DNA from: Candidatus Hodarchaeota archaeon
GTDB lineage: Archaea; Asgardarchaeota; Heimdallarchaeia; Hodarchaeales; Hodarchaeaceae
DNA length: 33,415 nt
Assembly (NCBI GenBank): GCA_016840285.1
Contig: JAEOSR010000060.1
Location: 1-33,415 of the forward strand
Direction of reading: 5' to 3'
Within the stretch, counting starts at the first letter, position 1; each line of letters starts with the position of its first letter. This document shows, in pieces, positions 9,463-16,896 of this stretch. The position numbers and the translations under genes are program-made. The notes beneath the pieces are model-generated. The model saw only the letters and a program-made list of their open reading frames with translations. It did no database searches and was not told the origin of the DNA.

Positions 9463-10299
9463 TTGTTAAAATATGGGTTAGATTTGCCAGTAAACTATCG
9501 GATTGCTATTCAAACAGATGATATGCGATATTATCACAAGCTATCGAAAATATTCGAAGGCTCCCCTCTTAAAGTAAAATTTTTTGCACTAAATCAGCCA
9601 ATTCCTTCTCAAAAATTTGATCTTATTATTTCACCTCACGAATCGATAAATCACATAAATGATTCTCCATTTTTCCAACTCCCTATAGAACAGATTCACC
9701 CATCTCTCGTTACAAAAATTATAGGGATTATTGCCAGAAAGAAAGAACCAAAATTTAAACTGTTAATCGTGGGTATTGACCCTGGTAAACAGATTGGACT
9801 GGCAGCAATTTGTGATGGAATGATTTTAGCTGCAGATACTAGTAGAATAATACAATTGACTAAGAAGATAGAAGAGTATTTGATTCTCTTTCCTAGTGAA
9901 AAGGTGGTCATTCGTGTTGGTGACCAACCCACTTCTGTGTCAAATGTGGTCTTTAATAAACTTTTTACGGCCTTTGGAAATGTTGACAACATTAATCTTG
10001 AGATAGTGCAAGAGGCTTATTCAAGTACTAGAAAAACAGCACCAACTACCCCATTTAGTTTAGATGAAACAGCTGCAATAACTATTGCCCAGAGGCCTGG
10101 AAAAACTAAAAATCACCTGGTAAGAAATTTGATACCAACAGGCCGAATAAAGGAAATTCAAAAATGGAGTCGTGATTTATCAAATAACCGAATTACTTTA
10201 GATGCAGAATTAGCACAATCCGTAGCATTAGGTAAAATTTCCTTAGAAGAAGCAATAAAACTAAAAGAAAGACAATTTGAGGCTAAAAAGAATGAATAA
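9463..10299 (+). CDS. RuvC/RNase H-fold protein with N-terminal extension, 278 aa
   Basis: The central part (about residues 98-220) has the pattern of a RuvC/YqgF-type RNase H fold: 'IVGIDPGKQIGLAA' with Asp106, 'IVQEAY' with Glu184, and 'SLDETAAITIA' with Asp201. This is the usual D...E...D order of a metal-dependent nuclease, so it may be catalytically competent. A preceding region of about 95 residues resembles none I know, and the C terminus is a basic helix (about 240-278). It recalls archaeal predicted RuvC-like nucleases of the DUF460/COG2433 type. The start is TTG at 9463. nadM overlaps its end by 8 bases, and it is divergent from the RecA-like gene, so a recombination or repair role is plausible but unproven. 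Confidence 0.65.
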   Translation: MLKYGLDLPVNYRIAIQTDDMRYYHKLSKIFEGSPLKVKFFALNQPIPSQKFDLIISPHESINHINDSPFFQLPIEQIHPSLVTKIIGIIARKKEPKFKLLIVGIDPGKQIGLAAICDGMILAADTSRIIQLTKKIEEYLILFPSEKVVIRVGDQPTSVSNVVFNKLFTAFGNVDNINLEIVQEAYSSTRKTAPTTPFSLDETAAITIAQRPGKTKNHLVRNLIPTGRIKEIQKWSRDLSNNRITLDAELAQSVALGKISLEEAIKLKERQFEAKKNE

Positions 10300-10816
10300 A
10301 GGACGGGGACTCTTTGTTGGAAGGTTTAATCCTTTTCACAAAGGCCATCTAAAAGCTGTTCAGGATATTTTGGAACAAGAAGATGAAATAATCATCGCTA
10401 TCGGAAGCACTCAACAGTCTCACACAGTTTCAGATCCGTTCACCGCTGGAGAAAGGGTATTGATGATTCAGGCAGCAATGAAAGAAGTAGATATTCCTCT
10501 AAAGCGGGTTTTTATTGTTACCATCCCCGATATACATCGTAATTCTGTGTGGGTGAGTCACTTACGTAGCTATTGCCCTCCCTTCTCACGAATCTATACG
10601 AATAACAGCCTTACTTGTCGATTATTTATGGAAGCAGGTATGGAAGTAAAACCTACTGGCCCCTTTAACCGTGTTGATTTCAAGGGTGCCCAAATTAGAA
10701 AACATATGGCTGAAGGGACTAAATGGCGTCACATGGTTCCCAGAGCAGTATGGAATATTATAGAATCAATAGATGGACTAAACCGAATACAAGATATTAT
10801 TCATGAAACTGATTGA
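10292..10816 (+). CDS. nadM: Nicotinamide-nucleotide adenylyltransferase, archaeal type
   Basis: Joins NMN and ATP to NAD+ and pyrophosphate in the last step of NAD synthesis. The nucleotidyltransferase fold is clear: 'GRFNPFHKGHLKAV' carries the HxGH signature, then 'SDPFTAGERVLMI', 'NSVWVSHL', 'YTNNSLTCRLFMEAG' and 'GAQIRKHM' in place of the ISSTxxR motif. The 174-residue length fits the archaeal family. I chose the ATG at 10292, preceded by GAGG, because the protein then begins a few residues before the first strand as in homologues. An upstream TTG at 10277 would add five residues. The frame overlaps the preceding gene by 8 bases, which suggests translational coupling. Confidence 0.95.
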   Translation: MNKGRGLFVGRFNPFHKGHLKAVQDILEQEDEIIIAIGSTQQSHTVSDPFTAGERVLMIQAAMKEVDIPLKRVFIVTIPDIHRNSVWVSHLRSYCPPFSRIYTNNSLTCRLFMEAGMEVKPTGPFNRVDFKGAQIRKHMAEGTKWRHMVPRAVWNIIESIDGLNRIQDIIHETD

Positions 10817-10857
10817 AATCGCTTCCTAGCATCACAAGAAATCTCGGATGTCTGTAA

Positions 10858-11961
10858 ATGCCGTCTACAAATCCATTTCGTTCTATAATCCCTATTCCCC
10901 GAGCTGATAAACTCTTTTTGATGGCAAAAAATAATGTAATGAAAACATCAGTTAGAGGGTCGTCTGAAAGCGTACCATTGTTGCGAAGGATACGAAAAAA
11001 AGAAGCAACACGAATTGAACTTCTTTCTAAAGAACTACGAGCTCGCTTATTCCGCATCGTTGAAGAGTTTCCACGTTTGGAGGCAGAAACTATTACTAGT
11101 TTTTATGTAGAAATACTAGATATTAGTTTCAATCTAGATAAGATTCGAAAAACATTGGGATCATTTTCTGGATCTGCTGATGTTATTTGGAAGATCAAAC
11201 GTGAGTATCTCGGAGATGTTTGGCATGCGAATTCGGTAATAGAAGCAAAAAAATTACGAAGAGCCGCCTTTGGACGGATGAAATCAGTAATCACTAAATT
11301 AGACAGTAGATTAGAGTTTGTCGAAACTGTAAGGACTCGTATGCGTGGGATGCCAGGAATAGACTTGGACCAACCAACCATATGTATAGCAGGATATCCT
11401 AATGTTGGAAAAAGTTCTTTGGTAAACGCAGTAACGTCAGCAACACCTGAAATAGGAGCTTATCCCTTTACTACTAAAGAAGTGACATTAGGTCATTTAA
11501 AGATCCCTATTTTTGCTTCAGTTAATTCTACTCGTCCAATTAGTCACATCTCAGCACAAATAGTAGATACTCCTGGGATCCTTGATCGATCATTAGAAGA
11601 ACGAAATGAGATTGAATTACGGGCAATCGCGGGTTTAAAAAATTTAGCTACAGCTATCGTTTTTATTTTTGATTTCACTCAAGTGAACTCCCTTATTCCT
11701 CAAAAAAACCTCTTGAATCAGATTAGTCAAAATTTTCAAGAAGTACCTTTGTTATTAATTTGTGGAAAAGCTGATCTACTTACTGAAACCCAAAAAACGG
11801 AGCTTCAACTCTTCTGGGAGCAAAATTTTCCACTAAAAAATATGCATATCTTATCAATGAACGACAAGAAGGAAATTAAGAAGTTATTGATCGATTTCTA
11901 TGAAGGAAATCATACTCAAATCCAGAAAATCATGAACAAGAGAAAGATTGGAGAAATTTAA
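10858..11961 (+). CDS. Nog1-family GTPase, 367 aa
   Basis: TRAFAC-class GTPase of the Nog1 branch of the OBG family, implicated in large ribosomal subunit assembly. A helical N-terminal domain ('NPFRSIIPIPRADKLFLMA') is typical of Nog1 and occupies about 1-170. The G domain has G1 'GYPNVGKS' at 179-186, G2 within 'AYPFTTKEVTLG', G3 'DTPG' at 237-240 and a G4-like 'CGKAD' in place of NKxD. The archaeal form lacks the long C-terminal extension of eukaryotic Nog1, as here. ATG start at 10858, 41 bases after nadM. Its stop overlaps the truA start by one base, so both are probably in one operon. Confidence 0.9.
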   Translation: MPSTNPFRSIIPIPRADKLFLMAKNNVMKTSVRGSSESVPLLRRIRKKEATRIELLSKELRARLFRIVEEFPRLEAETITSFYVEILDISFNLDKIRKTLGSFSGSADVIWKIKREYLGDVWHANSVIEAKKLRRAAFGRMKSVITKLDSRLEFVETVRTRMRGMPGIDLDQPTICIAGYPNVGKSSLVNAVTSATPEIGAYPFTTKEVTLGHLKIPIFASVNSTRPISHISAQIVDTPGILDRSLEERNEIELRAIAGLKNLATAIVFIFDFTQVNSLIPQKNLLNQISQNFQEVPLLLICGKADLLTETQKTELQLFWEQNFPLKNMHILSMNDKKEIKKLLIDFYEGNHTQIQKIMNKRKIGEI

Positions 11962-12797
11962 TGAAGAGATATGCGATTTGTTTAGGTTATTTACCCACGC
12001 TTGACTATTCAGGATTCAGTAATCAATTACAGGATTCTCAGAATATCTTCACGCTTGTATTTTCAGCATTCAAGAAAGCTCGATTAATTGATCCCAAGTT
12101 AGATCCACAAATACGTTATGCAAGTCGTACTGATCGTGGTGTAGGAGCACTTTGCCAAGTTATCGCGTTAAAAGCTAAACAAACTCCCATTCTTTCTGAA
12201 ATTAATTCCTATCTACCTGATTCGATTCGAGCTTTAAGTTTTTCAGGTGTGTCCTCTAATTTTCATCCTAGGCGAGACGCACAATTACGAACTTACTCAT
12301 ATTTTTTAACAGTTAATGGAAATTTTAATCTCTCTCTCGCCCGGAAAATCCTAGAAATGTTAGTTGGCAGTCATGATTTTCATAACTTCGCAAAAAAAGA
12401 TCCAACAAAAGAAATTAATACAATTAAAGATATTAAAACGGCTAATATTATTATTGTAGGTGAAAATACATATCAAATTCGGTTATCTTCAAAATCTTTT
12501 CTCTGGCAACAGATACGGCGGATTATTAACCATCTAATCGAAGTTTCAACTGGTTTACATGATTTAGAATACACCCGTCATCTTCTAAGTCCAGAACCTG
12601 CAAAATTCAAACCTGCTCCAGCCCCACCAGATAATCTGATCTTAGAATATATACAGTATGAAGAGGTCAAGTTTTACTACGATCAAAAAGCTCTTCAATC
12701 ATTTATTTACATTTTGAAAGAGCATCTACTGGCTGTTAAAGTGAAATCAGCATTATTTGATTTCATGGACACTCATTTACAAGAAAAAATAGGTTGA
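11961..12797 (+). CDS. truA: tRNA pseudouridine synthase TruA, 278 aa
   Basis: Isomerises uridines at positions 38-40 of the tRNA anticodon arm. The catalytic motif 'ASRTDRGVGA' places the nucleophile at Asp58. 'FHPRRDAQLRTYSYFL' and 'GSHDFHNFAKKDP' follow in the usual order, with 'FLWQQIRRIINHLIEVS' in the second half. Length is normal. The ATG at 11961 shares its A with the stop of the Nog1-like gene. It is one of four tRNA-modifying enzymes in this window, and its target sites lie next to the 37/38 introns seen in all the local tRNAs. Confidence 0.95.
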   Translation: MKRYAICLGYLPTLDYSGFSNQLQDSQNIFTLVFSAFKKARLIDPKLDPQIRYASRTDRGVGALCQVIALKAKQTPILSEINSYLPDSIRALSFSGVSSNFHPRRDAQLRTYSYFLTVNGNFNLSLARKILEMLVGSHDFHNFAKKDPTKEINTIKDIKTANIIIVGENTYQIRLSSKSFLWQQIRRIINHLIEVSTGLHDLEYTRHLLSPEPAKFKPAPAPPDNLILEYIQYEEVKFYYDQKALQSFIYILKEHLLAVKVKSALFDFMDTHLQEKIG

Positions 12798-12879
12798 GGT
12801 GGATTCTTGAGTGTTGACACTTGTTCTCATAATACGATGCTAGAGTAAAGAGCTTTTTCCATGGAAATTTAATGTTAAC

Positions 12880-13011
12880 TTGCGAAAATATGAAGTTATG
12901 AGAGTTGAAAGGTATCCAGAGATTCTATGTCGTCATCTAGGAAACGAGTTTGATAATTTATCACATATAATTAGAAACACTATCAAACGGTATTATTTCA
13001 AAGACTCATAA
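12880..13011 (+). CDS. Possible very small protein, 43 aa
   Basis: A short open frame in the 239-base gap between truA and ahcY, too short for usual gene calling. It starts with TTG at 12880 (or ATG at 12898) and ends with TAA at 13009-13011. The product is basic and amphipathic, with 'RVERYPEILCRHLG' and 'IIRNTIKRYYFKDS'. No family recognised and no strong ribosome binding site. It is convergent with ahcY. Listed because the composition looks protein-like; it may well be chance. Confidence 0.2.
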   Translation: MRKYEVMRVERYPEILCRHLGNEFDNLSHIIRNTIKRYYFKDS

Positions 13012-13036
13012 ATTCCAAACTGGAATGACCGTTAAG

Positions 13037-14380
13037 TCATGTTCCAACACGCCAGCTAGCAAGATATTTTTCTTGTTCTGAGGTCAGTTTTTCTAGTTCA
13101 ATCCCGAGGGCATCACACTTGAGATAGGCTACATTGTTATCTATGTCATCAGGAATTTGTACAACTTGTCCTCCAAGATCTCCTAACTCTTCTTTATGTT
13201 TAACGATATATTTGCTGGCTAAAGCTTGTAAAGAAAAACTTAAATCCATCACGCTTGACGGATGTCCTTCTGCTGCCGCTAGATTAATCAACCGTCCTTC
13301 TCCTAACAGATTTATCTTTCGGTCATCTTCCAGAGTATACTGTTCGACGAATGGTCGAATCTGTACTTTTTTGGTTGCTAAGGCCTCTAGCGCTGGAATG
13401 TTGATCTCGACATTGAAGTGTCCAGTGTTACAAACGTTACATTGGTTTTTCATCACTTCGAAGTGTTCTTTGCGCACCACGTCTTTGCACCCTGTTGCTG
13501 TGATGATGATATCGGCGATTTGCGCTGCCTCGTACATGGGTATCACTTCCATCCCATCCATCACTGCCTGGAGTGCAGCGTGCGGCTCTACTTCTGTCAC
13601 TATGACTCTTCGTGCTCCCATCCCTTTTGCTCGCATAGCGACCCCTTTTCCGCAGTGGCCGTATCCTGCTACTACAAAAACCTTTGATGCGATCAGATCT
13701 GCGGTTGCTCTCAGGATCCCATCGATACTCGATTGGCCGGTTCCGTAAACATTGTCGAACATATTTTTACAGGGGGAGGAGTTGGTTGCCATTATGGGAT
13801 AGAGTAATGCTCCATCGTCCGCCATCGCTTGTAGACGGATAATTCCTGTTGTGGTTTCTTCTGCTCCACCCCATACCCCATCGATGATATCTGTTGCATC
13901 ACCAATGACCTTTCTAACAATTTCTACTTCCTCATCCGTTTCCCCGCGCTTTAGTTTGTGAAGAATCGAGACTAGATCGGCACCATCATCGATTGTAATA
14001 TGTGGTCTAGCTTTCATGACTTGACCAATTGCTCGATAATATCCTTCCGTGTCCATAAATTTCCAGGCGTAGACGTGGACACTTTTTGAAACAAGGGCAG
14101 CTGTAATCTCATCTTGGGACGATAACGGATTTGAAGCACAGAGGTATACTTCTGCTCCCCCTGCTAGCCATGCTTCACATAATTGTGATGTCTCTTTAGT
14201 AACATGGAGGCATGCTCCAATACGCACTCCTTTAAATGGCTTTTCTTCTTTAAACCGCTTTTTTATAATCTGGAGAACAGGCATTCGACTCGCTGCCCAT
14301 TCCATGGTTTTTAATCCTTCTTCTTTAAGTGAGAAATCTCTTATCTCGTATGTTTCACCTTTTTCTGTCTGAATTGGCAA
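13037..14380 (-). CDS. ahcY: S-adenosyl-L-homocysteine hydrolase, 447 aa
   Basis: NAD-dependent enzyme that splits S-adenosylhomocysteine into adenosine and homocysteine, removing the product inhibitor of methyltransferases. It starts with the archaeal-type 'YEIRDFSLKEEGLKTMEWAA', has 'GACLHVTKETSQL' in the substrate domain, the NAD-binding loop 'VAGYGHCGKGVAMRAKG', then 'VTEVEPHAALQAVMDG' and 'NTGHFNVEINI'. The start is TTG at 14380; no ATG lies in frame before the conserved N terminus. The gene is clearly richer in G+C than its neighbours: about 52-58% by my count over 13501-13620, against the high thirties in truA. That could reflect high expression or transfer. It is divergent from an HTH regulator. 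Confidence 0.97.
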   Translation of the reverse strand: MPIQTEKGETYEIRDFSLKEEGLKTMEWAASRMPVLQIIKKRFKEEKPFKGVRIGACLHVTKETSQLCEAWLAGGAEVYLCASNPLSSQDEITAALVSKSVHVYAWKFMDTEGYYRAIGQVMKARPHITIDDGADLVSILHKLKRGETDEEVEIVRKVIGDATDIIDGVWGGAEETTTGIIRLQAMADDGALLYPIMATNSSPCKNMFDNVYGTGQSSIDGILRATADLIASKVFVVAGYGHCGKGVAMRAKGMGARRVIVTEVEPHAALQAVMDGMEVIPMYEAAQIADIIITATGCKDVVRKEHFEVMKNQCNVCNTGHFNVEINIPALEALATKKVQIRPFVEQYTLEDDRKINLLGEGRLINLAAAEGHPSSVMDLSFSLQALASKYIVKHKEELGDLGGQVVQIPDDIDNNVAYLKCDALGIELEKLTSEQEKYLASWRVGT

Positions 14381-14528
14381 AATAATTTCACTCGTAGAAT
14401 TTTATTGAAAATGTAATCACACAAAAGAATGGGAGTTTGAATGATTTAATAGCGCTGCTCTATAAACTCAGCTATTATTTTTGATAATATTTATAATAAT
14501 ATAGCAAATTGATAATTGATGATCCCTG
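14381..14528. promoter_or_regulatory. Divergent control region between ahcY and HTH regulator
   Basis: This 148-base spacer separates two divergently transcribed genes that both start with TTG. A very AT-rich block with TATA-like sequence (about 14487-14503, containing 'TTATAATAAT') lies about 26-40 bases before the regulator start, where an archaeal TATA box would be for a leaderless or short-leader transcript. The regulator may bind here to control itself and ahcY. No clear operator repeat is visible. Confidence 0.35.
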
Positions 14529-15482
14529 TTGAAACAAAAAATTTCAAGTGAATCTCAAGAACGAATTCTACTAGGATTAAGCAGGCGTAAAAACCCATCT
14601 TTACGGGGGGTTGCAGAAGAGATTGGGGTATCTTCTTCCTGGTTAAGGAAACAGATACTGAGAATGCGAAAAGAAGGCATTATCCAATCATGGAAACTTA
14701 TACTGAATCCAAGGTCTTTACAACAGCAGATTTTCTTTTTCTTCTTGAAAACAAACCCAAATGAACCGGATGTCATAACGAAGTTATTGAAAATATCCGA
14801 ATTGAAGACAGATAGCGAATTAAGCACTCTAGAGGGAATTACTGGAGACTATTCTTTGATTGGACGCTTTCATTCTCCAAACGCATCGAAATTCTTGGAT
14901 TCTCTTGATCATTTGTATGCACTTGTTGGAAAAACTGGTTTTCAAAAATTCCAATTAGTTGAAGTCATTAAGGTGTATAAAGAACATGGATTGCCCTGTT
15001 CAGAACCTAGCAGATATTTTAAATCTCAGGACGAGGAGCAAAAGAAAATCCAAAAGGTACAAAAAATCGGAGAAGATTCTGAATTACCACCTTCATCTTA
15101 CCAGATCGCAGAAAAGCTTGGAGTGAGTCAACCAGCTGTCTATCGTCAGCTCCGGAAATGGAAAGATGAAAAAGTAATCCTAGGTTATTCATTATGTTCA
15201 TCTTTTTGGCAAAGTAATTTTCTGCACACTTATGTCCACGTGAAAGCTCCTCTAGGAAAATATCGTGCTGTTATCGATTATTGCCTCCAGAATGATCAGG
15301 TTATCCATGTTTCTAGAACAAATCAGGAATATTCTCTAATTTTAAAAACCCGTCACTCTACCTTATCTGAATTAAATAATTTATTGAAGAATTTATACCA
15401 AAATGCTGAGGTGGAAGACACTTTAACAAGACTTGTATTGGAATCATATGACATTTCAGGGATGATTAGAATATTAAAATAA
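14529..15482 (+). CDS. Tandem HTH (Lrp/AsnC-like) transcriptional regulator, 317 aa
   Basis: Two copies of a DNA-binding/ligand-domain unit in one chain. The first winged helix-turn-helix is at about residues 8-60 ('SLRGVAEEIGVSSSWLRKQI'), followed by an alpha/beta domain. The second is at about 178-225 ('SSYQIAEKLGVSQPAVYRQL') and is again followed by an alpha/beta domain resembling the RAM effector domain of Lrp/AsnC proteins. Single Lrp units are about 150 residues and dimerise, so this looks like a fused pseudo-dimer. TTG start at 14529. It is divergent from ahcY, which suggests, but does not prove, control of the methionine/SAM cycle. Its stop lies 5 bases from the convergent lipid gene. 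Confidence 0.8.
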   Translation: MKQKISSESQERILLGLSRRKNPSLRGVAEEIGVSSSWLRKQILRMRKEGIIQSWKLILNPRSLQQQIFFFFLKTNPNEPDVITKLLKISELKTDSELSTLEGITGDYSLIGRFHSPNASKFLDSLDHLYALVGKTGFQKFQLVEVIKVYKEHGLPCSEPSRYFKSQDEEQKKIQKVQKIGEDSELPPSSYQIAEKLGVSQPAVYRQLRKWKDEKVILGYSLCSSFWQSNFLHTYVHVKAPLGKYRAVIDYCLQNDQVIHVSRTNQEYSLILKTRHSTLSELNNLLKNLYQNAEVEDTLTRLVLESYDISGMIRILK

Positions 15483-15487
15483 CTTAA

Positions 15488-16237
15488 TCATCTATTTGAG
15501 GTTCTGGTCACTTTTAGATATATAGTAGGACCTAAGATAGTGTATAGTAAGGCAATAAAAAGAATAGCACTAAGAGTTAGGTAATTGGGGAACAAAACAA
15601 AAATCATTACGATTAGTCCAGCGATACAAATAGCCACCATATCAGGAGTTTGCCCTCTTTTTGGTGTTGGGTAATCTGTTGTTAATATCATTAAAAAGCC
15701 TGTTATTAGTGTTAACAATGTGAGGGGAAGGCCATTAGGCCAAAATAACCATGTCATCTCAGGTTGTGTTGCTAGAATTGCACTAGATCCAACTAAAAGG
15801 GCTGCAGCGGGAGATGGAAGCCCCTCAAAGTGAGTTTCTGTGGGATGAGTGGCAAAACGCATTAATCGTCCCCAACCACACAAAGAATAAAATCCTGCAA
15901 TGCCTAATGCAATATATACGCTTAGTCCAGTAATTTCATTTCCAATAATAGGTGAGTTAAGCAACATAATGCCAGGAAGGATAGCAAAAGTAATGACATC
16001 ACCAATAGAATCAGAGTAAGCTCCCAATGCAGAGCTGATTGGGGTCATTTTAGCTATTCTTCCATCTAGAAAATCAAAAATTGCGCCAAATATCAGCAGT
16101 TGCATTGGAAGGTGTGGGAAATCATTTGGATAATATAATGATACAATAATTCCGATAACACCACATAAAGCATTCAAACCAGTGAAAAAAAATGCAAGAA
16201 GAGTAAATTTATTTAGTGAAATCAGAATTCTCACCAT
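15488..16237 (-). CDS. CDP-alcohol phosphatidyltransferase, probable archaetidylserine synthase
   Basis: Membrane enzyme that would transfer the CDP-activated archaeal lipid to serine. The family signature is present as 'DGRIAK' then 8 residues, 'G', 3 residues, 'D', 3 residues, 'D' (ending 'YSDSIGDVITF'). All three aspartates and the glycines are kept, but the usual Arg of DGxxAR is Lys. About six to seven hydrophobic segments follow the family plan over 249 residues. ATG start at 16237, 17 bases after the decarboxylase stop. The adjacent decarboxylase gene makes serine the likely acceptor, giving archaetidylserine and then archaetidylethanolamine. Inositol or glycerol as substrate is the alternative. 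Confidence 0.85.
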   Translation of the reverse strand: MVRILISLNKFTLLAFFFTGLNALCGVIGIIVSLYYPNDFPHLPMQLLIFGAIFDFLDGRIAKMTPISSALGAYSDSIGDVITFAILPGIMLLNSPIIGNEITGLSVYIALGIAGFYSLCGWGRLMRFATHPTETHFEGLPSPAAALLVGSSAILATQPEMTWLFWPNGLPLTLLTLITGFLMILTTDYPTPKRGQTPDMVAICIAGLIVMIFVLFPNYLTLSAILFIALLYTILGPTIYLKVTRTSNR

Positions 16238-16254
16238 AAGAAGGGTTAGCTTGG

Positions 16255-16893
16255 TTAATCTTTTAGTTGTGCAATTGGAGTTTGACCTGCAACCATTTTG
16301 TCTTTTTCCTTGACAAGGATAATAAATTTCTCAGGAGGAAAATGAATGTCGACCTCACTACCGTAGTATATCATTCCAAGGCGGTCACTTTGCTGAATTT
16401 GATCATTTACTGAAAAATAGCATGTACTGCGTCGAGCTAGAATCCCGACAATCTGAACTACGAGAAATTCACCGATTGAATTTTTAATATAAATTATTTG
16501 CCGAGTATTTTCCTCTGTTCCCCTTCGAATGAAAGAAAGGAATGGCCAATGCTTTCCCTCTTGATTATCGATCGCAGTGATATTACCCGAGACGGGAACT
16601 CGAGTTACATGAACATCAAAAAGTGTCATTCGAATCCTTATGATTCCTTTTAAAGTGTCAAGTTCGTAAATTTTTCCGTCAGCAGGGGCAATTATAAGTT
16701 GAGAATCGCGATTAATCTCACGATCGGGATCTCTAAAGAAAAAAAGATGTCCACATAATCCTAAAAACAGAATAGGGAGGAAAAGCATTAGAAAAGGAAA
16801 AACAACACCGTAGAAACCGAAAACTATGAAAAGTGTAATGAAAGCAAGAGTTGTATTCTCATGTCCAGGAGATAAAGGCAGTAAAGGTGACAT
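16255..16893 (-). CDS. Archaetidylserine (phosphatidylserine) decarboxylase proenzyme, 212 aa
   Basis: Pyruvoyl-dependent decarboxylase that converts archaetidylserine to archaetidylethanolamine. Two hydrophobic segments near the N terminus (about 15-52) anchor it. Family blocks 'FFRDPDREI', 'APADGKI' and 'LFDVHVTRVPVSG' precede the self-cleavage site 'YYGSEVDIHF', where Gly178-Ser179 is the predicted cut and Ser179 becomes the pyruvoyl group. The short length fits the compact archaeal/PSD-B-type enzymes. ATG start at 16893, only 3 bases after the atpA stop and 17 bases before the synthase, so these three genes probably share a transcript. Confidence 0.93.
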   Translation of the reverse strand: MSPLLPLSPGHENTTLAFITLFIVFGFYGVVFPFLMLFLPILFLGLCGHLFFFRDPDREINRDSQLIIAPADGKIYELDTLKGIIRIRMTLFDVHVTRVPVSGNITAIDNQEGKHWPFLSFIRRGTEENTRQIIYIKNSIGEFLVVQIVGILARRSTCYFSVNDQIQQSDRLGMIYYGSEVDIHFPPEKFIILVKEKDKMVAGQTPIAQLKD

Positions 16894-16896
16894 ATA

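Noticed and set aside
10277..10291. Upstream TTG start for nadM
   Set aside because: Adds five residues not typical of the family; the ATG at 10292 has a GAGG at good distance.
13134..13748. Long open frame of 204 codons antisense to ahcY
   Set aside because: It is the mirror of a strongly conserved, GC-richer gene; cysteine/serine-rich nonsense composition.
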